A DNA stretch of 64,000 nt from Nocardia sp. alder85J (GCF_020176955.2 NZ_JAIUCZ020000010.1:1-64000); one strand, 5' to 3'. Positions 1-9,563 are shown, numbered from the stretch's first letter. Notes: a model not told the origin generated them from the letters alone. Program-made: numbers and translations.

Positions 1-37
1 GGTGGTACGGCCGCCCGGACACGCGGCGGCCGCGGTG

Positions 38-1126
38 TCAGTCGCGTTCGGGGCCCAGCGAGATGCCGCGCGAGGCGAGCCAGGGCAGCGGGTCGACCTT
101 GTCGTTCCCGTTGAGCCAGACCTCGAAATGGCAATGCGGACCGGTGGAGAAGCCGCGGTTGCCGACGGTGGCGATCTGATCGCCGGCCATGACCCGCTGA
201 CCGACCGAGACGACCGCGGTGTCGACGTGCCCGTAGACGGTGATGGTGCCGTCGTCGTGCTTGAGCCGGACCCACATGCCGAAACCCGAAGCGGGCCCGG
301 CGTCGATCACGGTGCCGTCCTCGACGGCGTAGATCGGGGTGCCGATCGGCGCGGCCACGTCGACGCCGAGATGCTCTGCGCCCCAACGGGTTCCGAAGCC
401 GGAGGTGAAGGTGCCGCTGGCGAACCTGGCATACAGCGGCCGCAGCTTGGCATCTTCGATGGCCGCCAGATCGGCGGCGAACTTCTGGCCGTGCTGCAGG
501 ATGTCCTGGAACTGGCTGACATCGGCCGCGGGGCCGGCATTGAGCACCTGGGGGGACTGCGCGTCGGCGGCGCCGGTGTCGGTGATGCTGACCGCCTGGG
601 CGGCGATCTCGTGATGCTGGCCGCCGGCCTCGTAATCCGCGGCGGCGGGGTGGTGCTGGCCCGCGTTCGCCATCTCGGCCTGCCCGGCCGCGACGACCGC
701 GCCCGCGGCGACCGCGACCACGGCGGCCCGGCCCTTGAGCGAGGTGGGCGGGGCGGGGGTGCGATGGGCCCCGGAGCGACGGCTCGCGCGGCCGCCACCG
801 AGGCCGTCACCGGGCCGATGGTCGGGATCGAGGCGGCCGCTGCCGAACGGCTCGTCGGCGGCCGCGTATTCGTAGTCCTCGTGGCCGGTCTCCGCGGGAT
901 CGTAGGTGTCCCAGGCGTTCCAGCTGCCGCTGTCGGGTCCGGCGGCCGCTTGCTCCGGGCCCCAGGCGTTCCAGTCGGCCGTGCCGGTCGCGGTGGCACC
1001 CGCCGCCGCGCCGCCGAAGGACTCCGCGCCGCCGAAATACGGGTGGCTGTCGAAGGATTCACCGTCACCGCGGTAACGCCGTGCGGACTGTGCTCGATGG
1101 ACGGGCTGTAGCGGGCGAGGGCTCAT
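38..1126 (-). CDS. M23 (LytM-type) peptidase, secreted or membrane-anchored
   Basis: A 362-residue protein. The last 123 residues form a peptidase M23 domain with both zinc motifs intact: H252xxxD256 in the segment EHLGVD, and H331-x-H333 in GPHCHFEVW. Family members cleave peptidoglycan cross-bridges or act as regulators of wall hydrolases. The first 170 residues are acidic, Gly/Ala-rich and low complexity. A short hydrophobic Ala/Val segment follows (about residues 180-200) and probably anchors or exports the protein. I chose the ATG at 1126 because the longer open frame up to 1390 has no coding character and runs into the sucC promoter region. The position divergent from sucC matches Rv0950c beside sucCD in M. 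tuberculosis. Family assignment is firm; the substrate is unknown. Confidence 0.9.
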   Translation of the reverse strand: MSPRPLQPVHRAQSARRYRGDGESFDSHPYFGGAESFGGAAAGATATGTADWNAWGPEQAAAGPDSGSWNAWDTYDPAETGHEDYEYAAADEPFGSGRLDPDHRPGDGLGGGRASRRSGAHRTPAPPTSLKGRAAVVAVAAGAVVAAGQAEMANAGQHHPAAADYEAGGQHHEIAAQAVSITDTGAADAQSPQVLNAGPAADVSQFQDILQHGQKFAADLAAIEDAKLRPLYARFASGTFTSGFGTRWGAEHLGVDVAAPIGTPIYAVEDGTVIDAGPASGFGMWVRLKHDDGTITVYGHVDTAVVSVGQRVMAGDQIATVGNRGFSTGPHCHFEVWLNGNDKVDPLPWLASRGISLGPERD

Positions 1127-1389
1127 CGGCGCAGTCCTGTGAATCGTGGGTGGTACGAGGGGGACGGGTCGCCCGCGGAGCGGCTCGCTACCTGTGGAGC
1201 GCGGTGCTGCGTCAACTGCCGTCCTCTCGTGTCCGAAATATGGCGCGTAGCAGGCCCGTTGTGATGCCGCGGCGGTGCGGCCCGAGCCCGGTACGACACC
1301 CTTGTCGTGACCGCGTTGTGACATCAATCGCTTCGACGGTAACGAAACGATTGCAGGGCGGCAAGCGCTACGACCCATCCATCCAAGCA

Positions 1390-1405
1390 TGTGAGATTGA
1401 TCACG
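1390..1405. promoter_or_regulatory. CRP/GlxR-type binding site upstream of sucCD
   Basis: TGTGA-N6-TCACG, one mismatch from the actinobacterial CRP/GlxR consensus TGTGA-N6-TCACA. It lies 310 bases upstream of sucC and 265 bases upstream of the divergent peptidase gene, in the 590-base gap between them. cAMP-linked control of a TCA-cycle operon fits the known role of these regulators. Binding itself is inferred from the motif. Confidence 0.6.
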
Positions 1406-1457
1406 CTAACAAGCCGGAATACTGCGCCGTACGGCGGGCAGGGGTTCCGGGTCTGTC

Positions 1458-1474
1458 CACTACCAAATGTAGTA
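1458..1474. promoter_or_regulatory. Possible BlaI-type operator
   Basis: CACTACC-AAA-TGTAGTA, an imperfect dyad resembling the mycobacterial BlaI operator (TACTACA/TGTAGTA half-sites). It sits in the gap between the M23 peptidase and sucC. One half-site is exact and the other matches at five of seven bases. The rest of the 1127-1713 gap shows no gene. Confidence 0.3.
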
Positions 1475-1713
1475 GGAGACGGCCGGAACCTGGTTCCCGC
1501 CATCTACCTGCCACTGCCCGGCGGAACTACTCGCCGGTAGTGATGGCCAGCGGAAACTCCCTCCCGGCGATGGGCCCGTGACCTGCGCCACTTAGCATGT
1601 ATGTGGCTGATTTCCCATCCATGTCGCTGATTAAAGTCCGATCCGACCCGCTCTCCGACGACGGGCCGCCAACAAAGTCGTTGTCACAACAACGCAGACG
1701 AGACGGTGAGTAC

Positions 1714-2880
1714 ATGGATCTCTTCGAATATCAGGCGAAGGAGCTCTTCGTGAAGCACGGAGTGCCTTCGTCGGAAGGCCGGGTCACGGACTCGGCCGAG
1801 GAAGCCCGTGCGATCGCGACCGAAATCGGCAAGCCCGTGATGATCAAGTCGCAGGTCAAGGTCGGTGGGCGTGGTAAGGCCGGTGGCGTGAAGTACGCCG
1901 CCACCCCGGACGACGCCTACGAGCACGCGAAGAACATCCTGGGCCTGGACATCAAGGGTCACATCACCAAGAAGGTCCTGGTCGCCGAGGCCAAGGACAT
2001 CGCTGCCGAGTACTACATCTCGTTCCTGCTCGACCGCTCCAACCGGACCTACATGGCCATGTGCTCGGTCGAGGGCGGCATGGAGATCGAAGAGGTCGCG
2101 GTCCAGAAGCCCGAGATGCTCGCCAAGATCCCGGTCGACGCGGTGAAGGGTGTGGACCTGACGTTCGCGCGTTCCATCGCCGAGCAGGGCCACCTCCCGG
2201 CCGACATCCTCGACACCGCCGCGGTCACCATCCAGAAGCTGTGGGAGACCTTCGTCGGTGAGGACGCCACCCTCGTCGAGGTCAACCCGCTGGTGCGCAC
2301 CCCCGACAACGAGATCCTCGCCCTCGACGGCAAGGTGACCCTGGACGCGAACGCCGAGTTCCGCCACCCGCAGCACCTCGAGTTCGCCGACATCGACGCG
2401 ACCGACCCGCTGGAGCTCAAGGCCAAGGAGCACGACCTCAACTACGTCAAGCTCGACGGCGAGGTCGGCATCATCGGTAACGGCGCCGGTCTGGTCATGT
2501 CCACGCTGGACGTCGTCGCCTACGCGGGCGAGAACCACGGCGGCGTGAAGCCCGCCAACTTCCTCGACATCGGTGGTGGCGCCTCGGCCACCGTGATGGC
2601 CAACGGCCTCGACGTCATCCTGGGCGACTCCCAGGTCAAGAGCGTGTTCGTGAACGTTTTCGGTGGTATCACCTCCTGTGACGCCGTCGCGAACGGCATC
2701 GTGAAGGCCCTGGAGATCCTGGGCGACAGCGCGACCAAGCCGCTGGTGGTGCGTCTCGACGGCAACAACGTCGAGCTCGGCCGCAAGATTCTCGCCGATG
2801 CCAACCACCCGCTGGTGACCATCGCGCAGACCATGGACGAAGGCGCCGACAAGGCCGCCGAACTGGCTGCGGCCAAGTAA
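1714..2880 (+). CDS. sucC: Succinate-CoA ligase (ADP-forming) subunit beta
   Basis: 388 residues, the usual family length. It starts with the typical MDLFEYQAKELF ATP-grasp opening and contains the Gly-rich CoA-ligase segment (FLDIGGGAS, VFGGITSCD). With SucD it interconverts succinyl-CoA and succinate in the TCA cycle, with substrate-level ATP formation. The ATG at 1714 is chosen over the upstream in-frame start at 1597 because family members begin here and GGTGAG precedes it. sucD follows 14 bases after the stop codon, so the pair is one operon. Confidence 0.98.
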   Translation: MDLFEYQAKELFVKHGVPSSEGRVTDSAEEARAIATEIGKPVMIKSQVKVGGRGKAGGVKYAATPDDAYEHAKNILGLDIKGHITKKVLVAEAKDIAAEYYISFLLDRSNRTYMAMCSVEGGMEIEEVAVQKPEMLAKIPVDAVKGVDLTFARSIAEQGHLPADILDTAAVTIQKLWETFVGEDATLVEVNPLVRTPDNEILALDGKVTLDANAEFRHPQHLEFADIDATDPLELKAKEHDLNYVKLDGEVGIIGNGAGLVMSTLDVVAYAGENHGGVKPANFLDIGGGASATVMANGLDVILGDSQVKSVFVNVFGGITSCDAVANGIVKALEILGDSATKPLVVRLDGNNVELGRKILADANHPLVTIAQTMDEGADKAAELAAAK

Positions 2881-2894
2881 GGAACGCGAAGAAC

Positions 2895-3809
2895 ATGTCC
2901 ATCTTCCTCAACAAGGACAACAAGGTCATCGTCCAGGGCATCACCGGTGGCGAGGGCACCAAGCACACCGCGCTGATGCTGAAGGCCGGCACCAACGTCG
3001 TCGGTGGTGTCAACGCCCGCAAGGCCGGCACCACCGTGTCGCATGTGGGCAAGGACGGCAACGCCGTCGAGCTGCCCGTGTTCGCATCCGTGGCCGAGGC
3101 CATCGAGAAGACCGGCGCCGACACCTCGATCGCGTTCGTGCCGCCGGCGTTCTCCAAGGACGCCATCATCGAGGCCATCGACGCGGAGATCCCGCTGCTG
3201 GTGGTCATCACCGAGGGCATCCCGGTGCAGGACTCCGCGTACGCGTGGGCCTACAACGTCGAGAAGGGCCAGAAGACCCGGATCATCGGCCCGAACTGCC
3301 CCGGCATCATCACCCCGGGCGAGTCGCTGGTCGGCATCACCCCGAACAACATCACCGGCAAGGGCCCGGTCGGCCTGGTGTCGAAGTCGGGCACGTTGAC
3401 CTACCAGATGATGTACGAGCTGCGGGACTTCGGTTTCTCCACCGCCATCGGCATCGGCGGCGACCCGGTCATCGGCACCACCCATATCGACGCCATCGAG
3501 GCGTTCGAGAAGGACCCGGAGACCAAGATCATCGTCATGATCGGCGAGATCGGTGGCGACGCCGAGGAGCGGGCCGCGGCGTACATCCAGGCCAACGTGA
3601 CCAAGCCGGTCGTCGGCTACGTCGCCGGTTTCACCGCGCCCGAGGGCAAGACCATGGGCCACGCCGGCGCCATCGTCTCCAGCGGCGCCGGTACCGCGCA
3701 GGGCAAGAAGGAGGCCCTGGAGGCCGCGGGCGTGAAGGTCGGTAAGACGCCGTCCGAGACCGCCGCCCTGGCCCGCGAGATCCTGGAGAAGGCCGCCGTC
3801 AGCGCCTGA
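2895..3809 (+). CDS. sucD: Succinate-CoA ligase subunit alpha
   Basis: 304 residues with an N-terminal CoA-binding Rossmann fold (GITGGEGTKHT, residues 16-26) and the active-site histidine His256 in GHAGAIVSSGAG. This histidine carries the phosphoryl group during catalysis. The protein pairs with the adjacent SucC. Spacing to sucC is 14 bases, with an AAGGA ribosome-binding sequence overlapping the sucC stop codon. Length and motifs are complete. Confidence 0.98.
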   Translation: MSIFLNKDNKVIVQGITGGEGTKHTALMLKAGTNVVGGVNARKAGTTVSHVGKDGNAVELPVFASVAEAIEKTGADTSIAFVPPAFSKDAIIEAIDAEIPLLVVITEGIPVQDSAYAWAYNVEKGQKTRIIGPNCPGIITPGESLVGITPNNITGKGPVGLVSKSGTLTYQMMYELRDFGFSTAIGIGGDPVIGTTHIDAIEAFEKDPETKIIVMIGEIGGDAEERAAAYIQANVTKPVVGYVAGFTAPEGKTMGHAGAIVSSGAGTAQGKKEALEAAGVKVGKTPSETAALAREILEKAAVSA

Positions 3810-3828
3810 TCCCCCGCCACACACCCGA

Positions 3829-3857
3829 GGGCCGCCTTCCGAATGCCGGGGGCGGCC
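3829..3857 (+). terminator. Putative terminator after sucD
   Basis: GGCCGCC and GGCGGCC arms about 15 bases apart, followed by TTCCCATTTCC. It lies 20 bases after the sucD stop. The stem is short and there is no strong U-tract, so this is a moderate call. Confidence 0.45.
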
Positions 3858-4073
3858 TTCCCATTTCCGCACACCCTGCCGCTTTTCGCACACCTTGCCC
3901 GGATCTCCGCATCGGGTCCCGGGCATCGCGAATCGGCAGGTCAGCAGGGCGAGTATGACATTCCGGGCCGATCACGCCGGTTCGGTGGCCGTGACCGGGC
4001 GGTCTCCGTGCAGTAGCGTCGAGAGCGCGTGCAGCGCGTGAGACCACGATGGACTCGACAAGGAGACGACGAC

Positions 4074-5147
4074 ATGTCATACCCGACCGGGGGATCTGGG
4101 TACAGCGGACCGGCGCCGACGCCGGGGCCCTCGTCCGCGCCCGGCTACGGCCAGCAGCCGGCCGGTGCCGCACCGATCAACACGAGTGCCTCCGCACCGG
4201 ACGGCGCCAAGGGCCTGCCGTTCTACCTCACCATCGGCGTCACCGCGCTGGGCATCGTCAACTTCCTGCTGGGCTTCCTGAAGTTCCAGTCGTACGACCT
4301 GAGCTACCGGCCCACCGACATCAGCGACAAGGATCTGGATCTGTTCCAGCAGGGTGGTTTCGCCGCCCTGGTGGTGCTGCTGGTCGCGGGCCTGGTGGCC
4401 GGTATCTCGTTGCTGCCCAAGCAGAACGGCAACCGGGCCGTGGTGGCGGCCGCGTCGGTGGCGGGCTTCCTGGCGGTGCTGTTCCAGGCGCTGGATCTGG
4501 AGCCCGCGTTCACCCTGTCCGGCGCCGCCTGGGCACTGATCGTGCTGGCCTTCGTACAGGCCGCCACGGCCGTCGTGGCGCTGCTGTTCGAGTCCGGCCT
4601 GCTGTCGGCCCCGGCGCCGAAACCGGCGGCCCCCCAGGGCGGCTACGGCGCTCCCGGCGGCGGGTACCCGCAGCAGCCGCCGTCGTACGGCGCCGCGCCG
4701 CAGTACGGCCAGGCCCAGCCCGGCCAGCAGCCCTCGCCCTACGGCCAGTACGGGCAGCAGCAGTACGCGGCCCAGCCCGCCCAGTACGGCGGCGGTCAGC
4801 AGCAGTACCCCTCCTACGGTCAGCAGCCGCAGTACGGCCAGCCGGGCCAGCAGGGTTACGGTCAGCCCGCCGGCTACGGCCAGCAGGGCTACGGCCAGCA
4901 GCAGCCGGGCGCCGGGTACGGCACCGCGCCGCAGTCGCGGCAGCAGCCCGCCGCACCCGAGGAGGCCGCGACCCAGCACTTCGGCTCCATCCCGTCCGCC
5001 TCGCCGTACAGCGGCGCGGGCTTCGGCCAGGCGTCGTCGGCCGGTCAGACCGGTCAGGGCGCCCAGGCCAAGCCGTTCGGCGCCGAGCAGAACGCGGACC
5101 CGGCCGCCGACGCCACCCGCGCCTTCCGCCCGGAAGACGACAAGTAG
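4074..5147 (+). CDS. DUF5336-type four-TM membrane protein with QYG-rich tail
   Basis: 357 residues. A short Pro/Gly-rich cytoplasmic start is followed by four predicted membrane segments (about residues 47-68, 95-116, 122-140, 150-176). A 180-residue low-complexity tail of Gln/Tyr/Gly/Pro repeats (GYGQQ, QYGQ) follows. The ATG at 4074 has AAGGAG nine bases upstream; the in-frame start at 4029 lacks one. The gene lies between sucD and the perM-like gene exactly as Rv0954 does in M. tuberculosis. Rv0954-family proteins are linked to cell division, but no biochemical role can be read from the sequence. Confidence 0.88.
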   Translation: MSYPTGGSGYSGPAPTPGPSSAPGYGQQPAGAAPINTSASAPDGAKGLPFYLTIGVTALGIVNFLLGFLKFQSYDLSYRPTDISDKDLDLFQQGGFAALVVLLVAGLVAGISLLPKQNGNRAVVAAASVAGFLAVLFQALDLEPAFTLSGAAWALIVLAFVQAATAVVALLFESGLLSAPAPKPAAPQGGYGAPGGGYPQQPPSYGAAPQYGQAQPGQQPSPYGQYGQQQYAAQPAQYGGGQQQYPSYGQQPQYGQPGQQGYGQPAGYGQQGYGQQQPGAGYGTAPQSRQQPAAPEEAATQHFGSIPSASPYSGAGFGQASSAGQTGQGAQAKPFGAEQNADPAADATRAFRPEDDK

Positions 5148-5178
5148 GCAGCCGCACCCGACCCGGCCGGTATCGCCG

Positions 5179-5203
5179 CACCCGCCGTCATGCGGCGCGG
5201 GTG
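5179..5203 (+). terminator. Putative hairpin after the DUF5336 gene
   Basis: CACCCGC and GCGGGTG arms, extended by a CG/CG pair across a one-base bulge. It lies 32 bases after the stop codon. No clear U-tract follows. Confidence 0.4.
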
Positions 5204-5442
5204 GACCCGGTCGGCTGTCGGTCGGCGGGAGCAGGGTGTCGGTCCGATGCCGCTACGGTTTGTCGGGTGAGCACAGTCGTGGGCCGAATGACACGGTTCG
5301 GACGGCCTGCCGGGTCGGTGCGGACGACACGACGGCTGCCGTCGTCCGGCGGGGCCGGGCGGACGGTCGGCGCGCCTGACCCGGTGGTGCGGGGGAAGCT
5401 GTCACGCTGGAGCGTCGTGGTGAGATTCTGCGTGGGGACGTC

Positions 5443-7182
5443 ATGAGATCTTCTCCTACTCGGTGGAACAGTTTGCGGCAGAACCGTTCCGGGGCCGCGA
5501 AGCGGGATCCGGAGCGGCGGGCGGCGGCCGAGGATCCGGTGTTCGGATCGTTGAGCCCGCAGCGCGCCCGGGTGCTGCTGGTGGTCGCGGCGCGGTCGTC
5601 CAGTTTCACCATGGTGGCCGTCGTGGCGGTGGTGATCGGCACGCTGCTGGGCGCCGGTAGCGGCCTGACCGGGCTCTCCGGTGCGATCGCCGCGGGCTGG
5701 CTGGAGGTGCACCAGGTTCCGCTGGTGGTCGGCCGGACCGAGCTCGGGGTACTGCCGCTGCTGCCCACCGCGCTGGTGCTGTGGCTGACCATGCGCGACT
5801 GCGCTCGCGCGGTCGAACCCGATTGCACCCGTGCGGATCTGGGCTGGGTGGTGGCGGCCGCGCTGGCCGGGCCGCTGCTGATCACCGCGGTCTGCCTGGC
5901 GGTGGCCGAGGACGCCACGGCCGCGGTGGCCTTGCAGCCACCGCACACGCTCACCGCCTTCGGCTGGGTGGGTGGCCTGCACCTGCTGGCCGCGGCCACC
6001 GGTATCGCGGGCCGGTGGTTCACCTTCCCGCGGCCGCGCCGCGAGCTGGCGGCGGCCCTGCCGGGCTGGGCGCTGCCGGGCGCGCGCGTCGGCCTCCGGT
6101 CGGTGCGACGGCTGCTGACGGCGAGCGCCGTGGTCACCGTCGTCGCCTTCCTGTGCAACTGGTCGCGCGTCGGCGACACCTATCACGTCGCGGGCAACAC
6201 CGCGGGCGCCCTGGGACTGACCGCGTTGTCCCTGGCCTACTTCCCGAACATCGTGATCGACGCCGCCTGCGTGCTGCTGGGGGCGAATGTGCGCGTCGGC
6301 GTCGGATCCCTGGATCTGTTCGGGATCACCGGGGGACCCATGCCGGCGCTGCCGGTGCTGGCGGCGGTGCCCTCCGGGCCGGCGGCCGGCTGGTGGCCGG
6401 TGCTGCTGCTGATTCCGATCGGGGTCGGCGTGCTGGCAGGCGTGGACTGCGCGCGAGTGGTGTGGGACACCGGCCGATACCAGCTCGGCTTCGACCGGGC
6501 CGCGGCCCCCTGGGCCACGCTCACGGCCGCCGGGGTCGCGGCGCTGCTGCTGGCGGTGCTCGCGGCGCTGGCGGGTGGAGTGGCGGGCACCTTCGGCGCC
6601 ATCGGGGCGGGTACCCCACTGTCGATGGGGCTGGGCTTCGCCTGGTTCGCGGTGGCCGGGTACGCGGGCATGCTGGGGGCGCGCCGGTTCGGGCTGGCGC
6701 CGGCCGCGACCGACGACTTCGGTCACTTCGAGCACAGCTACGAGGGCGACGGCTACCGGCTGCACGAGGGTCCCGACCTGGAGGTCGAGATCGACGCCGA
6801 ACTGCTGGAGGACCGGCTCGCGATCGGTAGCGGCGCCGCGGCGCGGGCCGGGTACGCCGACGACGGCTACGGCGACGAGGAGTACGCCGACGAGGAGTAC
6901 GCCGAAGACGACTACGTCGAAGGTGATTTCGCCGACGGCGAGTCCGACGAGGGCGAGTACGACGCCGAGGACGAAGCGGCGGAACGGGAAACGGTGGACT
7001 ACGAGGACGCCGACTACGAAACCGCCTACGACGAGGCCGAATTCGAGGACGAGGACGACCCGGTCGCGGACCGGCCGGCCGCCGCGGTCCACCCCGTGCG
7101 GCCCGGCGATCCGGACGAGATTCTGGATGCCGAAGTGGTGGAGACGGACCTGCCCGACGGTGGCGGTCGGGGCGGCCGATAG
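5443..7182 (+). CDS. perM: PerM-like (DUF6350) polytopic division protein
   Basis: 579 residues. The first 420 hold many hydrophobic segments (for example LVVAARSSSFTMVAVVAVV, LLPTALVLWLTM, LLLAVLAALAGGVAG), consistent with a polytopic inner-membrane protein. From residue 423 the protein becomes a strongly acidic Asp/Glu/Tyr-rich tail of about 155 residues. It sits between the DUF5336 gene and purN, as Rv0955 (PerM) does in M. tuberculosis. PerM stabilises the divisome protein FtsB there; I infer the same role. The protein is longer than Rv0955, mainly through the acidic tail. GGGGA precedes the ATG. Confidence 0.85.
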   Translation: MRSSPTRWNSLRQNRSGAAKRDPERRAAAEDPVFGSLSPQRARVLLVVAARSSSFTMVAVVAVVIGTLLGAGSGLTGLSGAIAAGWLEVHQVPLVVGRTELGVLPLLPTALVLWLTMRDCARAVEPDCTRADLGWVVAAALAGPLLITAVCLAVAEDATAAVALQPPHTLTAFGWVGGLHLLAAATGIAGRWFTFPRPRRELAAALPGWALPGARVGLRSVRRLLTASAVVTVVAFLCNWSRVGDTYHVAGNTAGALGLTALSLAYFPNIVIDAACVLLGANVRVGVGSLDLFGITGGPMPALPVLAAVPSGPAAGWWPVLLLIPIGVGVLAGVDCARVVWDTGRYQLGFDRAAAPWATLTAAGVAALLLAVLAALAGGVAGTFGAIGAGTPLSMGLGFAWFAVAGYAGMLGARRFGLAPAATDDFGHFEHSYEGDGYRLHEGPDLEVEIDAELLEDRLAIGSGAAARAGYADDGYGDEEYADEEYAEDDYVEGDFADGESDEGEYDAEDEAAERETVDYEDADYETAYDEAEFEDEDDPVADRPAAAVHPVRPGDPDEILDAEVVETDLPDGGGRGGR

Positions 7183-7268
7183 GCTTGCGGCGGCGATAGC
7201 ACAGTCGCCGCGATCCCGCAGCCGAAAACACAGGGAGTAGAGCGCTGACGACCTCGCCCGCCCACTCG

Positions 7269-7901
7269 GTGCCACCGATGGCACCCGCGACCGTCGTGGT
7301 CCTGGCCTCGGGCACCGGTTCGCTGCTGCGTGCTCTGCTCGATGCCACCGCCGCACCGGACTATCCGGCCCGGGTCGCCGCGGTCGGCGTCGACCGGCCG
7401 TGCGCCGCCACCGGACACGCCGACGCGGCCGGTGTGCCGCATTTCGAGGTCGCCCTCGGCGCCCATCCCGATCGGGCCGCCTGGGATGTCGCGCTGACCG
7501 CGGCGGTCGCCGGGTACCGGCCGGACCTGGTGGTGCTGGCCGGTTTCATGAAGCTGCTCGGTCCCGAATTCCTGGCCCGGTTCGGCGGCCGCATCATCAA
7601 CACCCATCCCGCGCTGCTGCCGTCCTTCCCGGGCGCGCACGGGGTGCGGGACGCCCTCGCCTACGGGGTGCGGGTCACCGGGACCACCGTGATGCTGGTC
7701 GACGCCGGCGTCGACACCGGGCCGATCCTCGCGCAGGAGGCGGTGCCGGTGCTGGCCGCCGACGACGAGGCGGCCCTGCACGAGCGGATCAAGGTGGTGG
7801 AGCGGCGGCTGCTGGCCGAGGTGGTCGCCGCCGTCGCCACCCGAGGCATTGTCTCCGACGGACGAAAGGCAGTTATCCCAGATGAGCGAGTTCTGCGGTG
7901 A
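7269..7901 (+). CDS. purN: Phosphoribosylglycinamide formyltransferase
   Basis: About 210 residues. It carries the folate-dependent GART signature HPALLPSFPGAHG and the closing Asp segment VDAGVDTGPI. It transfers the formyl group of 10-formyl-THF to GAR in step 3 of purine synthesis. The start given is an in-frame GTG without a ribosome-binding site. An in-frame CTG at 7245, seven bases after GGGAG, fits better and would add MTTSPAHS, matching the N-terminal extension of the M. tuberculosis protein. The stop overlaps the purH start (GTGA), so the two genes are translationally coupled. Confidence 0.95.
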   Translation: MPPMAPATVVVLASGTGSLLRALLDATAAPDYPARVAAVGVDRPCAATGHADAAGVPHFEVALGAHPDRAAWDVALTAAVAGYRPDLVVLAGFMKLLGPEFLARFGGRIINTHPALLPSFPGAHGVRDALAYGVRVTGTTVMLVDAGVDTGPILAQEAVPVLAADDEAALHERIKVVERRLLAEVVAAVATRGIVSDGRKAVIPDERVLR

Positions 7902-9481
7902 GTGAGCGCGGCGAACGGACACCCATCACCCGGGCGCTGGTGAGCGTCTACGACAAGACCGGTCTGGTGGAATTGGCCACCGGATTGCACGCCGCCGGCG
8001 TGGAACTGGTCTCGACCGGGTCGACGGCCGCCCGCATCGCCGAGGCCGGCATCCCGGTGACGAAGGTCGAGGAGCTGACCGGTTTCCCGGAGACCCTGGA
8101 CGGCCGGGTGAAGACCCTGCACCCGCGCGTGCACGCCGGCATCCTCGCCGACCTGCGCAAGCCGGAACACGCCGACCAGTTGACCGAACTCGGTGTGCGG
8201 CCGTTCGAACTGGTGGTGGTGAACCTCTACCCGTTCACCGCGACCGTCGCCAGCGGCGCGAGCATCGACGAGTGCGTGGAGCAGATCGACATCGGTGGCC
8301 CGTCGATGGTGCGTGCGGCCGCCAAGAACCACCCGTCGGTGGCGGTGGTGGTCTCCAGCGGCGACTACGACCGGGTGCTCGAGGCCGTGCAGCAGGGCGG
8401 TTTCACGCTTGCCGAGCGGACGGCTTTGGCCGCCAAGGCCTTCCAGCACACCGCGAGTTACGACGTGGCCGTGGCGAGCTGGATGACCGATGTCGCGGCA
8501 CCGGCCGCGGCTACCGACACCGAAGCGGCGCAACAGTTCCCGGACTGGATCGGCGCCACCTGGAAGCGCGCCGACGTGCTGCGCTACGGCGAGAACCCGC
8601 ATCAGGCCGCCGCGCTGTACCTCGGTGAGGGCGGCCCGGCGGGGCTGGCGCAGGCGAAACAGTTGCACGGCAAGGAGATGTCGTACAACAACTACACCGA
8701 CGCCGATGCCGCCTGGCGGGCCGCCTACGATTTCGCCGAGCCCGCGGTGGCGGTCGTCAAGCACGCCAACCCGTGCGGTATCGCGGTGGGCGCGGACATC
8801 GCGGAGGCGCACCGCAAGGCGCACGCCACCGATCCGGTGTCGGCGTACGGCGGGGTCATCGCGGCCAATCGCGAAGTGTCCGTGGAGATGGCCGAGCAGG
8901 TGGCCGAGATCTTCACCGAGGTCGTCGTGGCGCCCGGCTATGCCAACGGCGCGGTGGAAGTGTTGCAGCGCAAGAAGAACGTGCGGGTGCTGGTCGCCGA
9001 GCCGGCGCAGCGGCGGGGCGCGGAACTGCGCCCGGTCTCCGGCGGTGCGCTGTTGCAGGACCGCGACACCTTGCAGGCCCCCGGCGACGATCCGGTGAAC
9101 TGGACCCTGGCCGCGGGTGCGGCGGCCGACGTGGAAACCCTGCGCGATCTCGAATTCGCTTGGCGCGCTTGCCGTGCCGTGAAGTCGAATGCCATCCTGC
9201 TGGCCGATGCCGGGGCCGCGGTGGGAGTCGGGATGGGCCAGGTGAACCGGGTCGACTCCTGCCGGCTCGCGGTGGAGCGCGCCGGTGACCGGGCCAAGGG
9301 CGCGGTCGCGGCCTCGGATGCCTTCTTCCCGTTCTCCGACGGGCCGCAGATCCTGATCGCGGCCGGGGTGCGCGCGATCGTGCATCCGGGCGGTTCCATC
9401 CGCGACAAGGACACCGTCGAACTGTGCCGCGAGGCCGGAGTGACGTTGTACCTCACCGGTTCCCGGCACTTCGCGCACTGA
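7898..9481 (+). CDS. purH: Bifunctional AICAR formyltransferase/IMP cyclohydrolase
   Basis: 527 residues. The N-terminal MGS-like IMP cyclohydrolase domain (about 1-145, with STGSTAARIAEAG) is followed by the AICAR transformylase domain (about 150-527), which includes KHANPCG and the C-terminal ITLYLTGSRHF-like end. It catalyses the last two steps to IMP. The GTG start overlaps purN by four bases. A strong terminator follows. Confidence 0.97.
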   Translation: MSERGERTPITRALVSVYDKTGLVELATGLHAAGVELVSTGSTAARIAEAGIPVTKVEELTGFPETLDGRVKTLHPRVHAGILADLRKPEHADQLTELGVRPFELVVVNLYPFTATVASGASIDECVEQIDIGGPSMVRAAAKNHPSVAVVVSSGDYDRVLEAVQQGGFTLAERTALAAKAFQHTASYDVAVASWMTDVAAPAAATDTEAAQQFPDWIGATWKRADVLRYGENPHQAAALYLGEGGPAGLAQAKQLHGKEMSYNNYTDADAAWRAAYDFAEPAVAVVKHANPCGIAVGADIAEAHRKAHATDPVSAYGGVIAANREVSVEMAEQVAEIFTEVVVAPGYANGAVEVLQRKKNVRVLVAEPAQRRGAELRPVSGGALLQDRDTLQAPGDDPVNWTLAAGAAADVETLRDLEFAWRACRAVKSNAILLADAGAAVGVGMGQVNRVDSCRLAVERAGDRAKGAVAASDAFFPFSDGPQILIAAGVRAIVHPGGSIRDKDTVELCREAGVTLYLTGSRHFAH

Positions 9482-9526
9482 CGCGAGCGTCTCTGACCCA
9501 CTGACGCGCCGGTACCGGATACGAGC

Positions 9527-9563
9527 GAGGCCCTGCACGACACGTCGTGCAGGGCCTCCTTTC
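9527..9563 (+). terminator. Strong terminator after purH
   Basis: A perfect 14-bp stem (GAGGCCCTGCACGA / TCGTGCAGGGCCTC) with a 4-base loop, followed by CTTTC. A near copy of this hairpin and its flank occurs at 10702-10742. Confidence 0.9.

Noticed and set aside
2..1111. 369-residue plus-strand open frame opposite the M23 peptidase gene
   Set aside because: It mirrors the real minus-strand gene in high-GC DNA, has no domain and no start signal; the opposite strand carries intact zinc motifs.
1597..1713. 39-codon N-terminal extension of SucC
   Set aside because: Family members start at MDLFEYQ, and GGTGAG precedes that ATG.
5188..7356. 722-residue minus-strand frame opposite the perM-like gene
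   Set aside because: Arg/Gln/His/Gly-rich composition typical of an antisense shadow; the plus strand has TM segments and conserved gene order.
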